The notes under the pieces are model-generated. The model was not told the origin of the DNA and made no database searches. It was given only the letters and a program-made list of their open reading frames with translations. 64,000 nucleotides of DNA from Arcanobacterium_A bovis (lineage in GTDB: Bacteria > Actinomycetota > Actinomycetes > Actinomycetales > Actinomycetaceae): the NCBI RefSeq assembly GCF_042655305.1, contig NZ_JBHSLR010000002.1. One strand, written 5' to 3'. The position numbers were made by a program, and so were the translations under genes. Below are positions 17,444 to 26,469 of this stretch, piece after piece; position 1 is the stretch's first letter; each line of letters begins with the position of its first letter.

Positions 17444-19123
17444 ATGAACGAACGCGCTGGCAAACCTGCTCAATCAGAAGATCTTATTGACGTTGATGCA
17501 CTCGTTAGTGCATATTACGACCGCGAACCTGATGTCGATAATCCTAATCAGGCCGTTGTATTTGGAACCTCGGGACATCGTGGAAGCGCTTTCGACAGTG
17601 CTTTCAACGAAGCACATATTGTGGCTACCACTCAAGCAATCGTTGAATATCGCCGTAGCCAGGGAATTGACGGCCCACTCTATATCGGGCGCGACACCCA
17701 CGCACTTTCTGAGCCTGCCGAACGCACGGCTCTCGAAGTCCTAGCAGCTAACGGCGTTGAAGTGCGCATCGATGCGCGTCACTCGTGGACGCCTACGCCG
17801 GCCGTGTCGCTAGCAATTCTCACAGCCAATGGCGCAGGCGAAAGTGAAGGCGTGCGCACATACGGCCCTGGGCTGGCCGATGGAATCGTGATTACGCCGT
17901 CGCACAACCCACCTCGGGACGGCGGATTCAAGTACAACCCTCCACACGGTGGGCCAGCAGACTCCGATGCCACCAGCGTTATTGCAGCTCGCGCCAATGA
18001 AATTCTTCGTGAGGGCTGGAAGAACGTTAAGCGCATTCCGTTTGAGCAGGCAGTAGCGGCGGAGACGACGCGCGGCCACGATTACCTCTCGTCGTACGTT
18101 GAAGACCTTGCGTCCGTCGTCGATTTTGATGTTATTCGCGACGCCGGTGTGCGCATTGGCGCTGACCCGATGGGTGGCGCTTCCGCACAGTACTGGGGAG
18201 CAATCGCCGAGCGGTACGGAATTGACCTCACCGTCGTCAATCCTGACGTGGATCCTACCTGGCGTTTCATGACGCTGGACTGGGACGGAAAGATCCGTAT
18301 GGACTGCTCCTCGCCTTACGCGATGGCATCGTTGCTGGCGCGGATGGAAAAAGATGCCAACGGAAATACGCCGTTTGATATTGCGACCGGCAATGATGCC
18401 GACGCAGATCGGCACGGTATCGTTACCCCAGATGCTGGGCTGATGAATCCGAACCATTACCTCGCCGTCGCAATCCAATACTTATTTACCCATCGTGAGC
18501 AGTGGAATACCGACGCCGTGGGCAAGACGCTTGTTTCGTCGTCGCTAATCGACCGAGTGGTAGCTGGGATGGGCAAGAAGCTCGTGGAAGTGCCGGTTGG
18601 ATTCAAGTGGTTTGTACCAGGGCTCATTTCGGGCACTACCGGTTTTGGCGGCGAAGAGTCGGCAGGTGCGTCGTTCTTGCGGAAGAATGGCACTGTATGG
18701 ACCACCGATAAAGATGGCCTGGTCATGGACTTACTAGCAGCTGAAATTCTCGCGGTGACGGGTAAGACCCCTTCGGTATTGCACCGCGAACTCACCGAGA
18801 AGTACGGCGAGTCGGCCTATGCGCGTATTGATGCTGCGGCCACGAAAGAAGAGAAAGCCAAGCTTGGCGCGCTCTCTCCAGATGATGTGACTGCTACGGA
18901 GCTTGCTGGCGAGCCGATCACTGCGCGGCTGGTGCGGGCGCCTGGCAATGATGCACCACTGGGCGGATTGAAAGTGACCACTGAAAATGCTTGGTTTGCT
19001 GCACGTCCATCCGGAACTGAGGATGTTTACAAGATCTACGCTGAGTCTTTCAAAGGCGCTGAGCATCTGGCGCAGGTTCAAGAAGAGGCCAAGAAAGTGG
19101 TGAGCGCTGCGCTGGGTGGGTGA
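17444..19123 (+). CDS. pgm: Phosphoglucomutase
   Basis: 559 residues, alpha-D-phosphohexomutase superfamily, interconverting glucose 1-phosphate and glucose 6-phosphate. Motifs: FGTSGHRG near residue 41, phosphoserine 153 in TPSHNPP, metal-binding DADADRHG, the sugar-binding GEESAGAS, and the C-terminal phosphate-binding RPSGTEDVYKIY. GACAAT lies six bases before the ATG and no ribosome binding site is seen, consistent with leaderless expression. The 216-base gap upstream is rich in short CGCAACC(A/G) repeats but no gene. It is followed by a large hairpin terminator. Confidence 0.96.
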   Translation: MNERAGKPAQSEDLIDVDALVSAYYDREPDVDNPNQAVVFGTSGHRGSAFDSAFNEAHIVATTQAIVEYRRSQGIDGPLYIGRDTHALSEPAERTALEVLAANGVEVRIDARHSWTPTPAVSLAILTANGAGESEGVRTYGPGLADGIVITPSHNPPRDGGFKYNPPHGGPADSDATSVIAARANEILREGWKNVKRIPFEQAVAAETTRGHDYLSSYVEDLASVVDFDVIRDAGVRIGADPMGGASAQYWGAIAERYGIDLTVVNPDVDPTWRFMTLDWDGKIRMDCSSPYAMASLLARMEKDANGNTPFDIATGNDADADRHGIVTPDAGLMNPNHYLAVAIQYLFTHREQWNTDAVGKTLVSSSLIDRVVAGMGKKLVEVPVGFKWFVPGLISGTTGFGGEESAGASFLRKNGTVWTTDKDGLVMDLLAAEILAVTGKTPSVLHRELTEKYGESAYARIDAAATKEEKAKLGALSPDDVTATELAGEPITARLVRAPGNDAPLGGLKVTTENAWFAARPSGTEDVYKIYAESFKGAEHLAQVQEEAKKVVSAALGG

Positions 19124-19198
19124 GCTTGGTGTCGAGCGACAGTTCCATGCGAGACAGGTGAAAACCATGCCCGACGGCATTGTGCTTAGCGGAATCGC

Positions 19199-19280
19199 GC
19201 CCTAACTTAGGCGATTCTTGAGTTATCGCGCTATATATGTGCGATAACCAAACCAGCGCTTAAGTTAGGGCAGCGTTTTT
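19199..19280 (+). terminator. Nested-hairpin terminator after pgm
   Basis: Outer arms GCCCTAACTTAGGCG (19199-19213) and CGCTTAAGTTAGGGC (19257-19271) pair at 14 of 15 positions. Inside them GTTATCGC (19222-19229) and GCGATAAC (19241-19248) pair perfectly. TTTTT follows at 19276-19280. The rest of the 316-base gap to the next gene holds a CACAACCCCGC direct repeat (19290, 19315) and the GH3 leader. Confidence 0.7.
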
Positions 19281-19439
19281 CACGCGCGGCACAACCCCGC
19301 CGCACAGCCAGCCCCACAACCCCGCAAAATACGAGGCGTGGCAACTTTTGGCAATTAACTACACAAGCAGGGAATTCTGCCTAGATTAGAAAAATAAGGC
19401 AGAAATCCTCCCCTGCAAGGATGCACAAAAGGAGTTCAC

Positions 19440-21581
19440 ATGACCCGTCCTTGGGAAAATACCTCACTCGAACCGGCTGAGCGCGCACGCCTCTTGGTGT
19501 CTGAAATGACGCTCGAGCAGAAGGTTGATCAGCTTGGTGGCGCGATGCAAACCATCAACCCGTACAAGCTGGATATTGACGATCCAGAAATCAACCAGCT
19601 GCGTATTTGGCGTCACGCTGATCCAGTTGAAGAACTCGGGATTCCGCGCTTCAATATCACGAATGGACCGGTTGGCGTAGGAATGGGCGACGGCACACCG
19701 TCACCACCTGCAACAGCGCTCCCTGCTACACTCGGATTAGCAGCAACCTTCGATCCTGAACTCGCCTACCGATATGGCGAACTCGCCGGCACTGAAACAC
19801 GTGCGCTTGGCCAACACTTGCTCGAAGGCCCTGGCATGTGCCTTGCCCGAATCATCACCGGCGGGCGCAATTTCGAATACTTCTCCGAAGATCCATATCT
19901 CTCAGGTGTTATGGGCGTGAATGTCACTCGGGGTATCCAAGACCAGGGAATTATCGCCGAAGCCAAACACTTCGCGCTCAACGATGAAGAAGAGCAGCGC
20001 TTCCGCTACGACGTGCAGTGCGATGAGAACGTGATGCGCGAGCTCTACCTGCTTCCCTTTGAAATGACCGTAAAAGACGGCGAAGTGGGCTGCCTCATGG
20101 GCTCCTACCAGCGTCTCAATGGCACATACGGATGCGAAAACTACTGGCTGCTCACCAAAGTTCTGCGCGAGGACTGGGGATTCACTGGGTACGTGCAGTC
20201 TGATTTTTGGGCGGTCCGTTCCACTGCGCAGTCGCTCAATGCGGGCTTGGATCACGAAATGCCAGATCACAACTGGATGAACATGGAAAATATCCAGCAT
20301 GCACTCGATCAATGCATTTTGGAAGAAAAGACGATCGATCGCGCCCTCATTCGCCGTTACACCCAGATGTTCAAGTTTGGGCAGTTTGACAACGTGCACG
20401 AGATGACACCAATTGACGCCGAAGCAGGCGGAGCGTTTGCCCGTGAAGCCGCAGCTCGCGTGATTGTTTTGTTGAAGAACGACGCCGTTGCAGAACTTGG
20501 GAACGAGCCTTTGCTTCCGCTCGACCCAGCTAGCGCCGGAAATATTCTCATTGTTGGAATTGACGATTTTGCGAATAATATTGCCAACTGCGGCGGCGGT
20601 TCCTCTCAGGTGATCCCGCTTTACGAAGTACCACCACGCGAAGGCATGATTGACGTGCTCGAAGAACTCGGTGCAGCAAATAAGGTGGAAGTATTCACCG
20701 TTGCCGACGATATGAGCAACCTCGACGAAGCGCGTGATGCCGTTGCAGCCGCTGACACCGTTGTGGTGATGGCAGGTCTGATCACCACCGAAGGAAAAGA
20801 CCAAAAAGACGCAAATCTTCCCAAGCGCCAAAATGAGATGCTCGATGCGCTTCTCGGAATTAATCCGCGCACTGTTCTCGTGCTCAAAGACGGCGATCCG
20901 ATCATGATGCCATGGCGCGATAAAGTGAGCTCCATCCTCGAGTGCTTCAATCAGGGTGAAGAGGACGGACACGCAGTAGCCGACGTGCTCTTTGGCTCGG
21001 TGAACCCGTCTGCCAAACTTCCGATTAGCTATCCAGCCTCTGAAAACGATACCTGCGTGGCAGGAGATCCTTCGCGCTATCCAGGCGTTGATGAAGGCGC
21101 TGGTTACCCAGTCATGCGCTACTCCGAAGGTCTCAATATGGGCTACCGCTGGCATCAATCCCAGCACATCAAGCCAATGTTTGAGTTTGGATTCGGTCTG
21201 TCTTACACCACGTTCGACATCTCGCATCTCGACGTCACCACCGACGACGTTCGCACCGGAGCCGCAGCTAGTGGCAAGGTTAGCGTCACGGTGAACGTTA
21301 CGAATACGGGACGACGCGCGGGCGCCGAAGTCGTACAGGTTTACCTCGGTATTCCAGTGGCAGGGCAACCGCCAAAGCGACTCGTTGGATTCCAGCGCGT
21401 TTATTTACCTGCTGGTCAAACGCAACGGGTGACGATCACGCTCGATCTTGGCGCGTCGTCGCACCCATTCGGCGTCTGGGATCGTAACGCAGACGACTTC
21501 GTGACTGTGCCAGGCGAATACTCGATTTATGTAGGCAATTCGTCCGAAAATACGCCATTAGTCACCACGATTGACCTGTAA
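19440..21581 (+). CDS. Glycoside hydrolase family 3 beta-glucosidase
   Basis: 713 residues without a signal peptide, so cytoplasmic. The N-terminal GH3 barrel begins with ERARLLVSEMTLEQKVDQLGG; the likely nucleophile is Asp255 in YVQSDFWAV. The second alpha/beta domain spans about residues 330-560 (VIVLLKND, ADTVVVMAG). A fibronectin-III-like domain closes the protein (GAEVVQVYLG). It should release glucose or related sugars from beta-glucosides; exact specificity is not readable. GGAG stands seven bases before the ATG. LacI- and GntR-type regulators follow downstream, likely controlling sugar use. Confidence 0.92.
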   Translation: MTRPWENTSLEPAERARLLVSEMTLEQKVDQLGGAMQTINPYKLDIDDPEINQLRIWRHADPVEELGIPRFNITNGPVGVGMGDGTPSPPATALPATLGLAATFDPELAYRYGELAGTETRALGQHLLEGPGMCLARIITGGRNFEYFSEDPYLSGVMGVNVTRGIQDQGIIAEAKHFALNDEEEQRFRYDVQCDENVMRELYLLPFEMTVKDGEVGCLMGSYQRLNGTYGCENYWLLTKVLREDWGFTGYVQSDFWAVRSTAQSLNAGLDHEMPDHNWMNMENIQHALDQCILEEKTIDRALIRRYTQMFKFGQFDNVHEMTPIDAEAGGAFAREAAARVIVLLKNDAVAELGNEPLLPLDPASAGNILIVGIDDFANNIANCGGGSSQVIPLYEVPPREGMIDVLEELGAANKVEVFTVADDMSNLDEARDAVAAADTVVVMAGLITTEGKDQKDANLPKRQNEMLDALLGINPRTVLVLKDGDPIMMPWRDKVSSILECFNQGEEDGHAVADVLFGSVNPSAKLPISYPASENDTCVAGDPSRYPGVDEGAGYPVMRYSEGLNMGYRWHQSQHIKPMFEFGFGLSYTTFDISHLDVTTDDVRTGAAASGKVSVTVNVTNTGRRAGAEVVQVYLGIPVAGQPPKRLVGFQRVYLPAGQTQRVTITLDLGASSHPFGVWDRNADDFVTVPGEYSIYVGNSSENTPLVTTIDL

Positions 21582-21616
21582 GCACGTAAAGTAGATTTCA
21601 CAGGGGCTCAATCCCA

Positions 21617-21657
21617 GGGTGTGCGGGACGCCAACAGCTTAGGCGTCCCGCACACCC
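21617..21657 (+). terminator. Hairpin terminator after the beta-glucosidase
   Basis: A perfect 16-bp stem, GGGTGTGCGGGACGCC (21617-21632) with its complement at 21642-21657, around a nine-base loop, followed by AGAATTTT. Confidence 0.85.
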
Positions 21658-21711
21658 AGAATTTTCAGGCGCTCACAAAACTCAGGAATTCTCAGGAGGG
21701 CGGTGCGAAAT

Positions 21712-22734
21712 ATGTCGAAACCTAAGCGAGTAACGATCTACGATGTTGCCCGAGAAGCTAAGGTTTCTCCATCAACAGTTTCGCGCGCTTTTTCCAATCC
21801 GGGGCGCGTGAGCGCCGATACTTCCGCCCATATCTTTGACGTGGCGCGCAAGCTCGGCTTCCATACGGTGGGAGCTTCCTACTCTGACCAGCGCGAAGAG
21901 AATCGAACGCTCGCATTCGTGCTCGCCGATCTCTCTAACCCTGTGTATGCCTCAATGCTTGCGGGCTTTCAGTCCACAGCCACGAAGAATAATTACTCGG
22001 TGATTATCCTCAATTCCCAAGAAAATGAGGCGCTCGAACGTAGATCAGTGATGCATATTCTCGACACAGTAGACGGAATTGCACTTGCCGCTTCACGGCT
22101 ATCACCTGCATCAATCTTGAAAATTGAAAAGACGCGCCCTCTCGTTCTGCTGCACCGATACTCTGAGGGCCACACTTGCGTGGTACCCGATACTTCCCAC
22201 GGCATCGGGCAAATCTGCGAGCACTTGGCGAGCCTCGGCCACCGAAAATTGACCTACCTAAGCGGTCCCGAACTTTCGTGGGCAAATGCCATGCGTTGGC
22301 GAGCAGCTCAGGCAAAGACAGTGGAAGCCGGCATCACACTGATCCGCACCCAAAACTACACTCCAGATTTCGACGGCGGACAACGCGCAGCTGACGAGTG
22401 GTTCACAAACCCAACCTCCGCCGTCTTAGCATATAACGACCTTATGGCCTGCGGTTTCATGAAAGCTGCCGCCAATAAGGGCTTTAATATTCCGCGCGAC
22501 GTATCCGTGATAGGAATTGACAATTCAATCACCTGCACGATTGCCGAGCCGGAACTGTCATCGCTCTCCTCGGGAAGCTACGAGATTGGTGAACAAGCTG
22601 CTCTTTCGTTAATTTGGCAAGCTGATAACCGTTCGCGGCGAGATCGGCGCGTGATCACAGTACCAACAGATTTCGTTCAGCGCCAAAGCACCGGACCGCG
22701 AGCGCAAGTTCCACTCGAATCGCGTATGCTGTAA
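21712..22734 (+). CDS. LacI-family transcriptional regulator
   Basis: 340 residues. The N-terminal helix-turn-helix and hinge (VTIYDVAREAKVSPSTVSRAF) is a textbook LacI DNA-binding domain; the rest is a periplasmic-binding-protein-like sensor domain with AYNDLMACGF and VSVIGIDN. It probably represses the neighbouring beta-glucosidase gene or another sugar operon in response to a sugar ligand. CAGGAGGG precedes ATG 21712 by eleven bases; a GTG three codons earlier is too close to that site. A short tandem copy of its 3' end follows the stop. Confidence 0.93.
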   Translation: MSKPKRVTIYDVAREAKVSPSTVSRAFSNPGRVSADTSAHIFDVARKLGFHTVGASYSDQREENRTLAFVLADLSNPVYASMLAGFQSTATKNNYSVIILNSQENEALERRSVMHILDTVDGIALAASRLSPASILKIEKTRPLVLLHRYSEGHTCVVPDTSHGIGQICEHLASLGHRKLTYLSGPELSWANAMRWRAAQAKTVEAGITLIRTQNYTPDFDGGQRAADEWFTNPTSAVLAYNDLMACGFMKAAANKGFNIPRDVSVIGIDNSITCTIAEPELSSLSSGSYEIGEQAALSLIWQADNRSRRDRRVITVPTDFVQRQSTGPRAQVPLESRML

Positions 22735-22758
22735 CACCTTAAATCACGTATGCTGTAA
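22718..22758. repeat. 24-nt tandem duplication containing the lacI stop
   Basis: AATCGCGTATGCTGTAA (22718-22734, ending in the stop) recurs as AATCACGTATGCTGTAA at 22742-22758, 16 of 17 identical. Confidence 0.8.
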
Positions 22759-22881
22759 GAAACTGACCTGAGAAAGCACGGTCTAGCGAAGCTCGAGCAA
22801 ATATTCGCTGCGTGAGCTTCACCTAAACGCGAGACGAAAACCGCCACACACAATTCATCATAAACAAGACGGAGCACAGAC

Positions 22882-23637
22882 ATGGCACAGGCGTGGAAAC
22901 CTCCTATTTCGCTTGATCGTAGCCTTGACGTGCCCCTCCATGAGCAAATTTCTTATCCAATCCAGCAGGCAATCATCGCCGGTGAGCTCGCTCCGGGTAC
23001 TTTGATCGAAAATGAGCTTTCCCTTGCCGCACGGCTACGAGTGTCTCGTCCTACCGCCCGCCATGCCTTACAAACTCTCGTTGATCAGGGTCTTTTATTA
23101 CGACGCCGGGGCTTCGGTACCGTTGTGGCACCTAAACCTCGACACAGACTCCAGGAGCCGTCGTCGTTATTCAACGACATTCGACGTGCAGGTAGCGTTT
23201 CCGATACGCAAATCTTGCGCTACCAAAAATGGCAGGCTGATGAAACAATCGCGCGACGCTTGGAATGCCCGATTGGATCCGATGTACTTGAGCTCGAACG
23301 TTTACGGTTGAAAGACGGCGTACCCGTAGCGATTCTCTACAACTGGCTTCCGTTCCAGTTCGCGCCAAGTCCAGATCAACTGCTTACCGTGGGTCTGTAT
23401 CAACATTTACAGCAGCTTGGAATCACTATCGCGTCCACACGGCAAAGTGTTGGCGCGCAACGCCCCAAACGCGCGGTTGCGCGGCTCTTGGGTATCACCA
23501 CTCGCGATCCGATCCTTACGATTGAGCGCACTGCTTTCGACGCCGAAGGGAAGATTGTGGAGTGGGGGTACCACTCTTATCGGGGCGACCGTTACCAATA
23601 TGAGTCCACTGTATTTTCCGAGCTACCAGCATCATAA
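22882..23637 (+). CDS. GntR-family regulator with UTRA domain
   Basis: 251 residues. Residues 10-80 are a winged helix of the GntR type (LSLAARLRVSRPTARHALQTLVDQGLL); residues 95-245 are a UTRA effector domain as in HutC/FarR/NagR. Such regulators sense sugar phosphates, amino sugars or small metabolites. ACGGAG precedes the ATG. Its operon partner is unknown; the neighbouring GH3/LacI genes suggest carbohydrate control. Confidence 0.92.
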   Translation: MAQAWKPPISLDRSLDVPLHEQISYPIQQAIIAGELAPGTLIENELSLAARLRVSRPTARHALQTLVDQGLLLRRRGFGTVVAPKPRHRLQEPSSLFNDIRRAGSVSDTQILRYQKWQADETIARRLECPIGSDVLELERLRLKDGVPVAILYNWLPFQFAPSPDQLLTVGLYQHLQQLGITIASTRQSVGAQRPKRAVARLLGITTRDPILTIERTAFDAEGKIVEWGYHSYRGDRYQYESTVFSELPAS

Positions 23638-23722
23638 ACCACCGTCCACGTCGCTACTGCGCTCAGCGCATAAAATCTCTGCCAAATACCGCAGCGTTAT
23701 TCCCACGACGTAGGATATTGAT

Positions 23723-24832
23723 ATGGCTATCGCAGATATTGCCCGATCAATCGAAGAAAATATTAACCGACGCGGAATAGTTAAGTGGCGCCAGCGCGGC
23801 TGGCTACCACAGATCATTCCATTCACTGGTTATGGCTCTACCACGGCAGTGAAAATTTTGGCGCGCGCCCTGATGGCAGAGCCGAACGAACGTCAGCCTC
23901 TCTTTGATTTACGCAATCTGCAGATGTCCTCACTACGAAGCCCTGCGATAAATACTGTTCGGGATATTGCCGAGCTGGCCATCGAAGCAGGTGCCGAAGC
24001 ACAGCGGGGCTGGCGGCAATTTTTTACCACACAGGTTGGGTTTTTGCCGGTCACGGTTACCGTTGGAGAGAAGCGCATCGAAACCCGAACAGACCGAAAT
24101 GGTTACGTAGATCTGCTTGTGGAGAATCACGGACTCACTCCCGGCTGGCACGAAGTGGAACTTATCCCTGCTGCTGGCGAGCCGGTAAAAGCGCCAGTAA
24201 TGATTGTTTCCCCAACAGCAACTAAAGGCCTTGTATCAGACATCGACGATACCATTATGGTCACTTGGCTTCCACGAGCTGCTTTAGCTGCTTGGAACTC
24301 TTTTGTGGTCCACACAAATTCGCGGAAAACTGTAGCTGGAATGTCGAATTTCTACCGAAATATTTTGAGCGGACATCCCGACGCTCCGGTATTTTATCTC
24401 TCGACGGGCGCGTGGAATACGTTCTCTACGCTGGAAATCTTCCTTAGCACGTTCCGTTTTCCGGTTGGCCCTCTCCTCATGACCGACTGGGGACCAACGC
24501 CTACTGGTCTTTTCCGTTCTGGTCAGGAACATAAAAAGACGCAACTGCGAAATCTCCTCATTATGTTCCCCAATATCACATGGACTCTAGTGGGCGACGA
24601 CGGCCAGCACGATCCGCTTATCTACGACGAGTTAGCCCGCGAGCATCCGTCACGAGTTGATGTGATTGCATTGCGCGAGCTCAATCCAGTTGAGCAAGTT
24701 CTTTCGCACGGAACTCCCGATCCGGCGGAGAGTGTGCGTGAAGATTCGGATATTGAGCGTCATGGCGTGCCCGTTATACGCGGAAAAGACGGCCATGAGC
24801 TGCTCGGAAAGTTCCGAAATCTCCACTCATGA
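23723..24832 (+). CDS. APP1-domain (DUF2183) phosphatase-like protein
   Basis: 369 residues. The core is the APP1 catalytic domain with the haloacid-dehalogenase-like SDIDDTIMVT near residue 171 and a second Asp region VGDDGQHDPLIY. Eukaryotic APP1 is a phosphatidate phosphatase; bacterial members are poorly studied, so a lipid phosphatase role is only an inference. No membrane segment or signal peptide is obvious. The N-terminal third is a beta-rich region with RTDRNGYVDL. TAGGAT ends six bases before the ATG without a ribosome binding site: leaderless. Confidence 0.82.
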   Translation: MAIADIARSIEENINRRGIVKWRQRGWLPQIIPFTGYGSTTAVKILARALMAEPNERQPLFDLRNLQMSSLRSPAINTVRDIAELAIEAGAEAQRGWRQFFTTQVGFLPVTVTVGEKRIETRTDRNGYVDLLVENHGLTPGWHEVELIPAAGEPVKAPVMIVSPTATKGLVSDIDDTIMVTWLPRAALAAWNSFVVHTNSRKTVAGMSNFYRNILSGHPDAPVFYLSTGAWNTFSTLEIFLSTFRFPVGPLLMTDWGPTPTGLFRSGQEHKKTQLRNLLIMFPNITWTLVGDDGQHDPLIYDELAREHPSRVDVIALRELNPVEQVLSHGTPDPAESVREDSDIERHGVPVIRGKDGHELLGKFRNLHS

Positions 24833-24880
24833 CCGTCTTATGCACAGTTGACTTGGTTGAACTAGCAGTTCAGTAGCATA

Positions 24881-24899
24881 GCTGAACGAGTCGTTCAGC
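24881..24899. other. Perfect 19-bp palindrome in a convergent gap
   Basis: GCTGAACGA, one central base, then TCGTTCAGC. It lies between two convergent genes. As RNA it would form an 8-bp stem with a three-base loop, but no T-run follows on either strand. GTTCAG and CTGAAC motifs also recur around it (24863-24925). Confidence 0.5.
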
Positions 24900-24943
24900 C
24901 ACGAAACTGAGTTAGCTGTTCATTTCCACAGCTAGACACGCAA

Positions 24944-25258
24944 TTACTTGATCGGTTCAACCTTGATCTCTGGTTGCTCGTTCGAATCAGACGAACGATC
25001 CTTTAGCTCCGCAGCCTTTTCCTTCACCATTTCGGAGGCAAACTGAACTGCTCCCTTTGCCTTCTGGGCTGCTGCGTCTGAGGCTTGCTGAAAAGTCTGT
25101 GAGGCGGTTTCTTTTGCCTTTTCACGGCCAGACTGTACGCTCGCCGAATTCCAGACCTTGGATGCCTGCGTCTTAATTTGCTCGTATCGCTCGCGTCCCG
25201 CACGTGCACCGAGCACATATCCAATGCCAGCTACTGTCAAGGTTCTCAAAAATCCCAT
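24944..25258 (-). CDS. YtxH-like small membrane-anchored protein
   Basis: 104 residues. A short hydrophobic N-terminus followed by YVLGARAGRERYEQI is the YtxH-type GxxAG(R)xR(Y) pattern; the remainder is a long Ala/Lys/Glu/Gln-rich amphipathic helix, probably coiled coil. Function is unknown; relatives are stress-linked. The start ATG 25258 has GAAGGAG upstream; the in-frame ATG at 25285 lacks a site. Confidence 0.75.
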   Translation of the reverse strand: MGFLRTLTVAGIGYVLGARAGRERYEQIKTQASKVWNSASVQSGREKAKETASQTFQQASDAAAQKAKGAVQFASEMVKEKAAELKDRSSDSNEQPEIKVEPIK

Positions 25259-25313
25259 AATCACTCCTTCAACGGGTTTCTTCAATCCTACGTAAACTTG
25301 GAAAATAACTCAT

Positions 25314-26348
25314 TTACTGTTGCCCTAAGCGAACAAGAATGCCGCGGTGATCAGAGTTTCCTATGCGCACCGTCGTCGCCTTTTGCCCTCGGTAGGTAGC
25401 GCCGTCGTGAAGGACGCGATCAATCGGGGCGCTCAACAACGCCGGCATATTCGCTGGCCAGGTACCCAAACCCGCAGATCCTGCTTCCGCGACGGCGTCG
25501 GCACAATTGGCGCCTAGTGCGTTCTGGTGATCCACTGTTGAGTTGAAATCTCCTGCCAGTATGTAATTTTTCTGCGATTCACAAAGTCCATACACGGCCG
25601 AAATCTCCCGTTTCCACAGGTCTATGTTGCGATGCGTCGGAGCGATTGGATGTGCGGCGATCATTTTCGGTCCATTTCCCGACGCCGGTTCAGCACTGAC
25701 GATTGAGAGTTCCGGTACATTCTGCATCGGTAGCGAAACCTTTTTGTACTTTCCCAGCGACTCCGAGATAAGGAGGATAGTAGAACTAAATTCTGGGTTC
25801 CACTTCGGTGTTTCCGTAGTGAATATCTGGAATTTCATTCCGTGTTTTTGCAGTTCAGCAAGTAGTTCTTGGCCACGTTTGGTGGAGGTTTCTGGAAGCG
25901 AAACCACGTCTACCCCGTTATTGACGATCACATCGGCCAACTGATCGGTGTTTGTAGCCCCACCCAAAGTGTTATATGAAAGCACTGTGAGCGAGCCATC
26001 GCCATGCTGCGCGCCCGAGATGCCTTGATCTTTGGGCAGGTGGCCCGGATTGTTAATGCCGCGGTCGTACACCACGCCGGCGTGAATAAGACCCGCAATA
26101 ATCAAAACCACTGCCGAAATTCGCGTGAGCCAAAATCTGCGAAGGAACCCCCGCAAAATAGCGCTGATCAGCAGCAATAAGACGCCGAGACCCACAAACA
26201 CTATCGCCAGCACGCCTCGCATTGCCAAGAGCTGCGCGAACGGTTCGGTCAAGGCGAGATCTGGAAGAAACGGAACAAAATCTGGTTTTACTGTAATCGC
26301 TGCAAACAGCGCGCATAGAAGCGAAGCAATTCCCAAAATGATGCCCAT
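25314..26348 (-). CDS. Endonuclease/exonuclease/phosphatase family membrane protein
   Basis: 344 residues. Three hydrophobic helices occupy residues 1-95; the rest is an extracytoplasmic EEP domain with LSYNTLGGA near residue 120, VSLPETS, the active-site pair LAGDFNSTVDH and the C-terminal IGNSDHRGILV. Such proteins can be surface nucleases, sphingomyelinase-like enzymes or inositol phosphatases; the substrate cannot be read. AGGAAG precedes ATG 26348; the upstream TTG in the same frame is less likely. It lies downstream of nrdG on the same strand, 121 bases away. Confidence 0.85.
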   Translation of the reverse strand: MGIILGIASLLCALFAAITVKPDFVPFLPDLALTEPFAQLLAMRGVLAIVFVGLGVLLLLISAILRGFLRRFWLTRISAVVLIIAGLIHAGVVYDRGINNPGHLPKDQGISGAQHGDGSLTVLSYNTLGGATNTDQLADVIVNNGVDVVSLPETSTKRGQELLAELQKHGMKFQIFTTETPKWNPEFSSTILLISESLGKYKKVSLPMQNVPELSIVSAEPASGNGPKMIAAHPIAPTHRNIDLWKREISAVYGLCESQKNYILAGDFNSTVDHQNALGANCADAVAEAGSAGLGTWPANMPALLSAPIDRVLHDGATYRGQKATTVRIGNSDHRGILVRLGQQ

Positions 26349-26469
26349 ATACTTCCTAATTCCTCCGAGGCTCAATATTCATACAGCTCTTGACCGCAGT
26401 TTGGATCCTACCGATTTTCGCTGGGAGTTTCCTTATGCTAGCTGAACGCTTCCTGAGCGTACTAGAGAA

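Noticed and set aside
17810..18478. 222-codon frame antisense to pgm
   Set aside because: Shadow of a conserved enzyme; composition is not protein-like for an independent gene.
19902..21368. 488-codon open frame opposite the GH3 gene
   Set aside because: It is the antisense shadow of a well-supported GH3 enzyme and has no recognisable domain or ribosome binding site.
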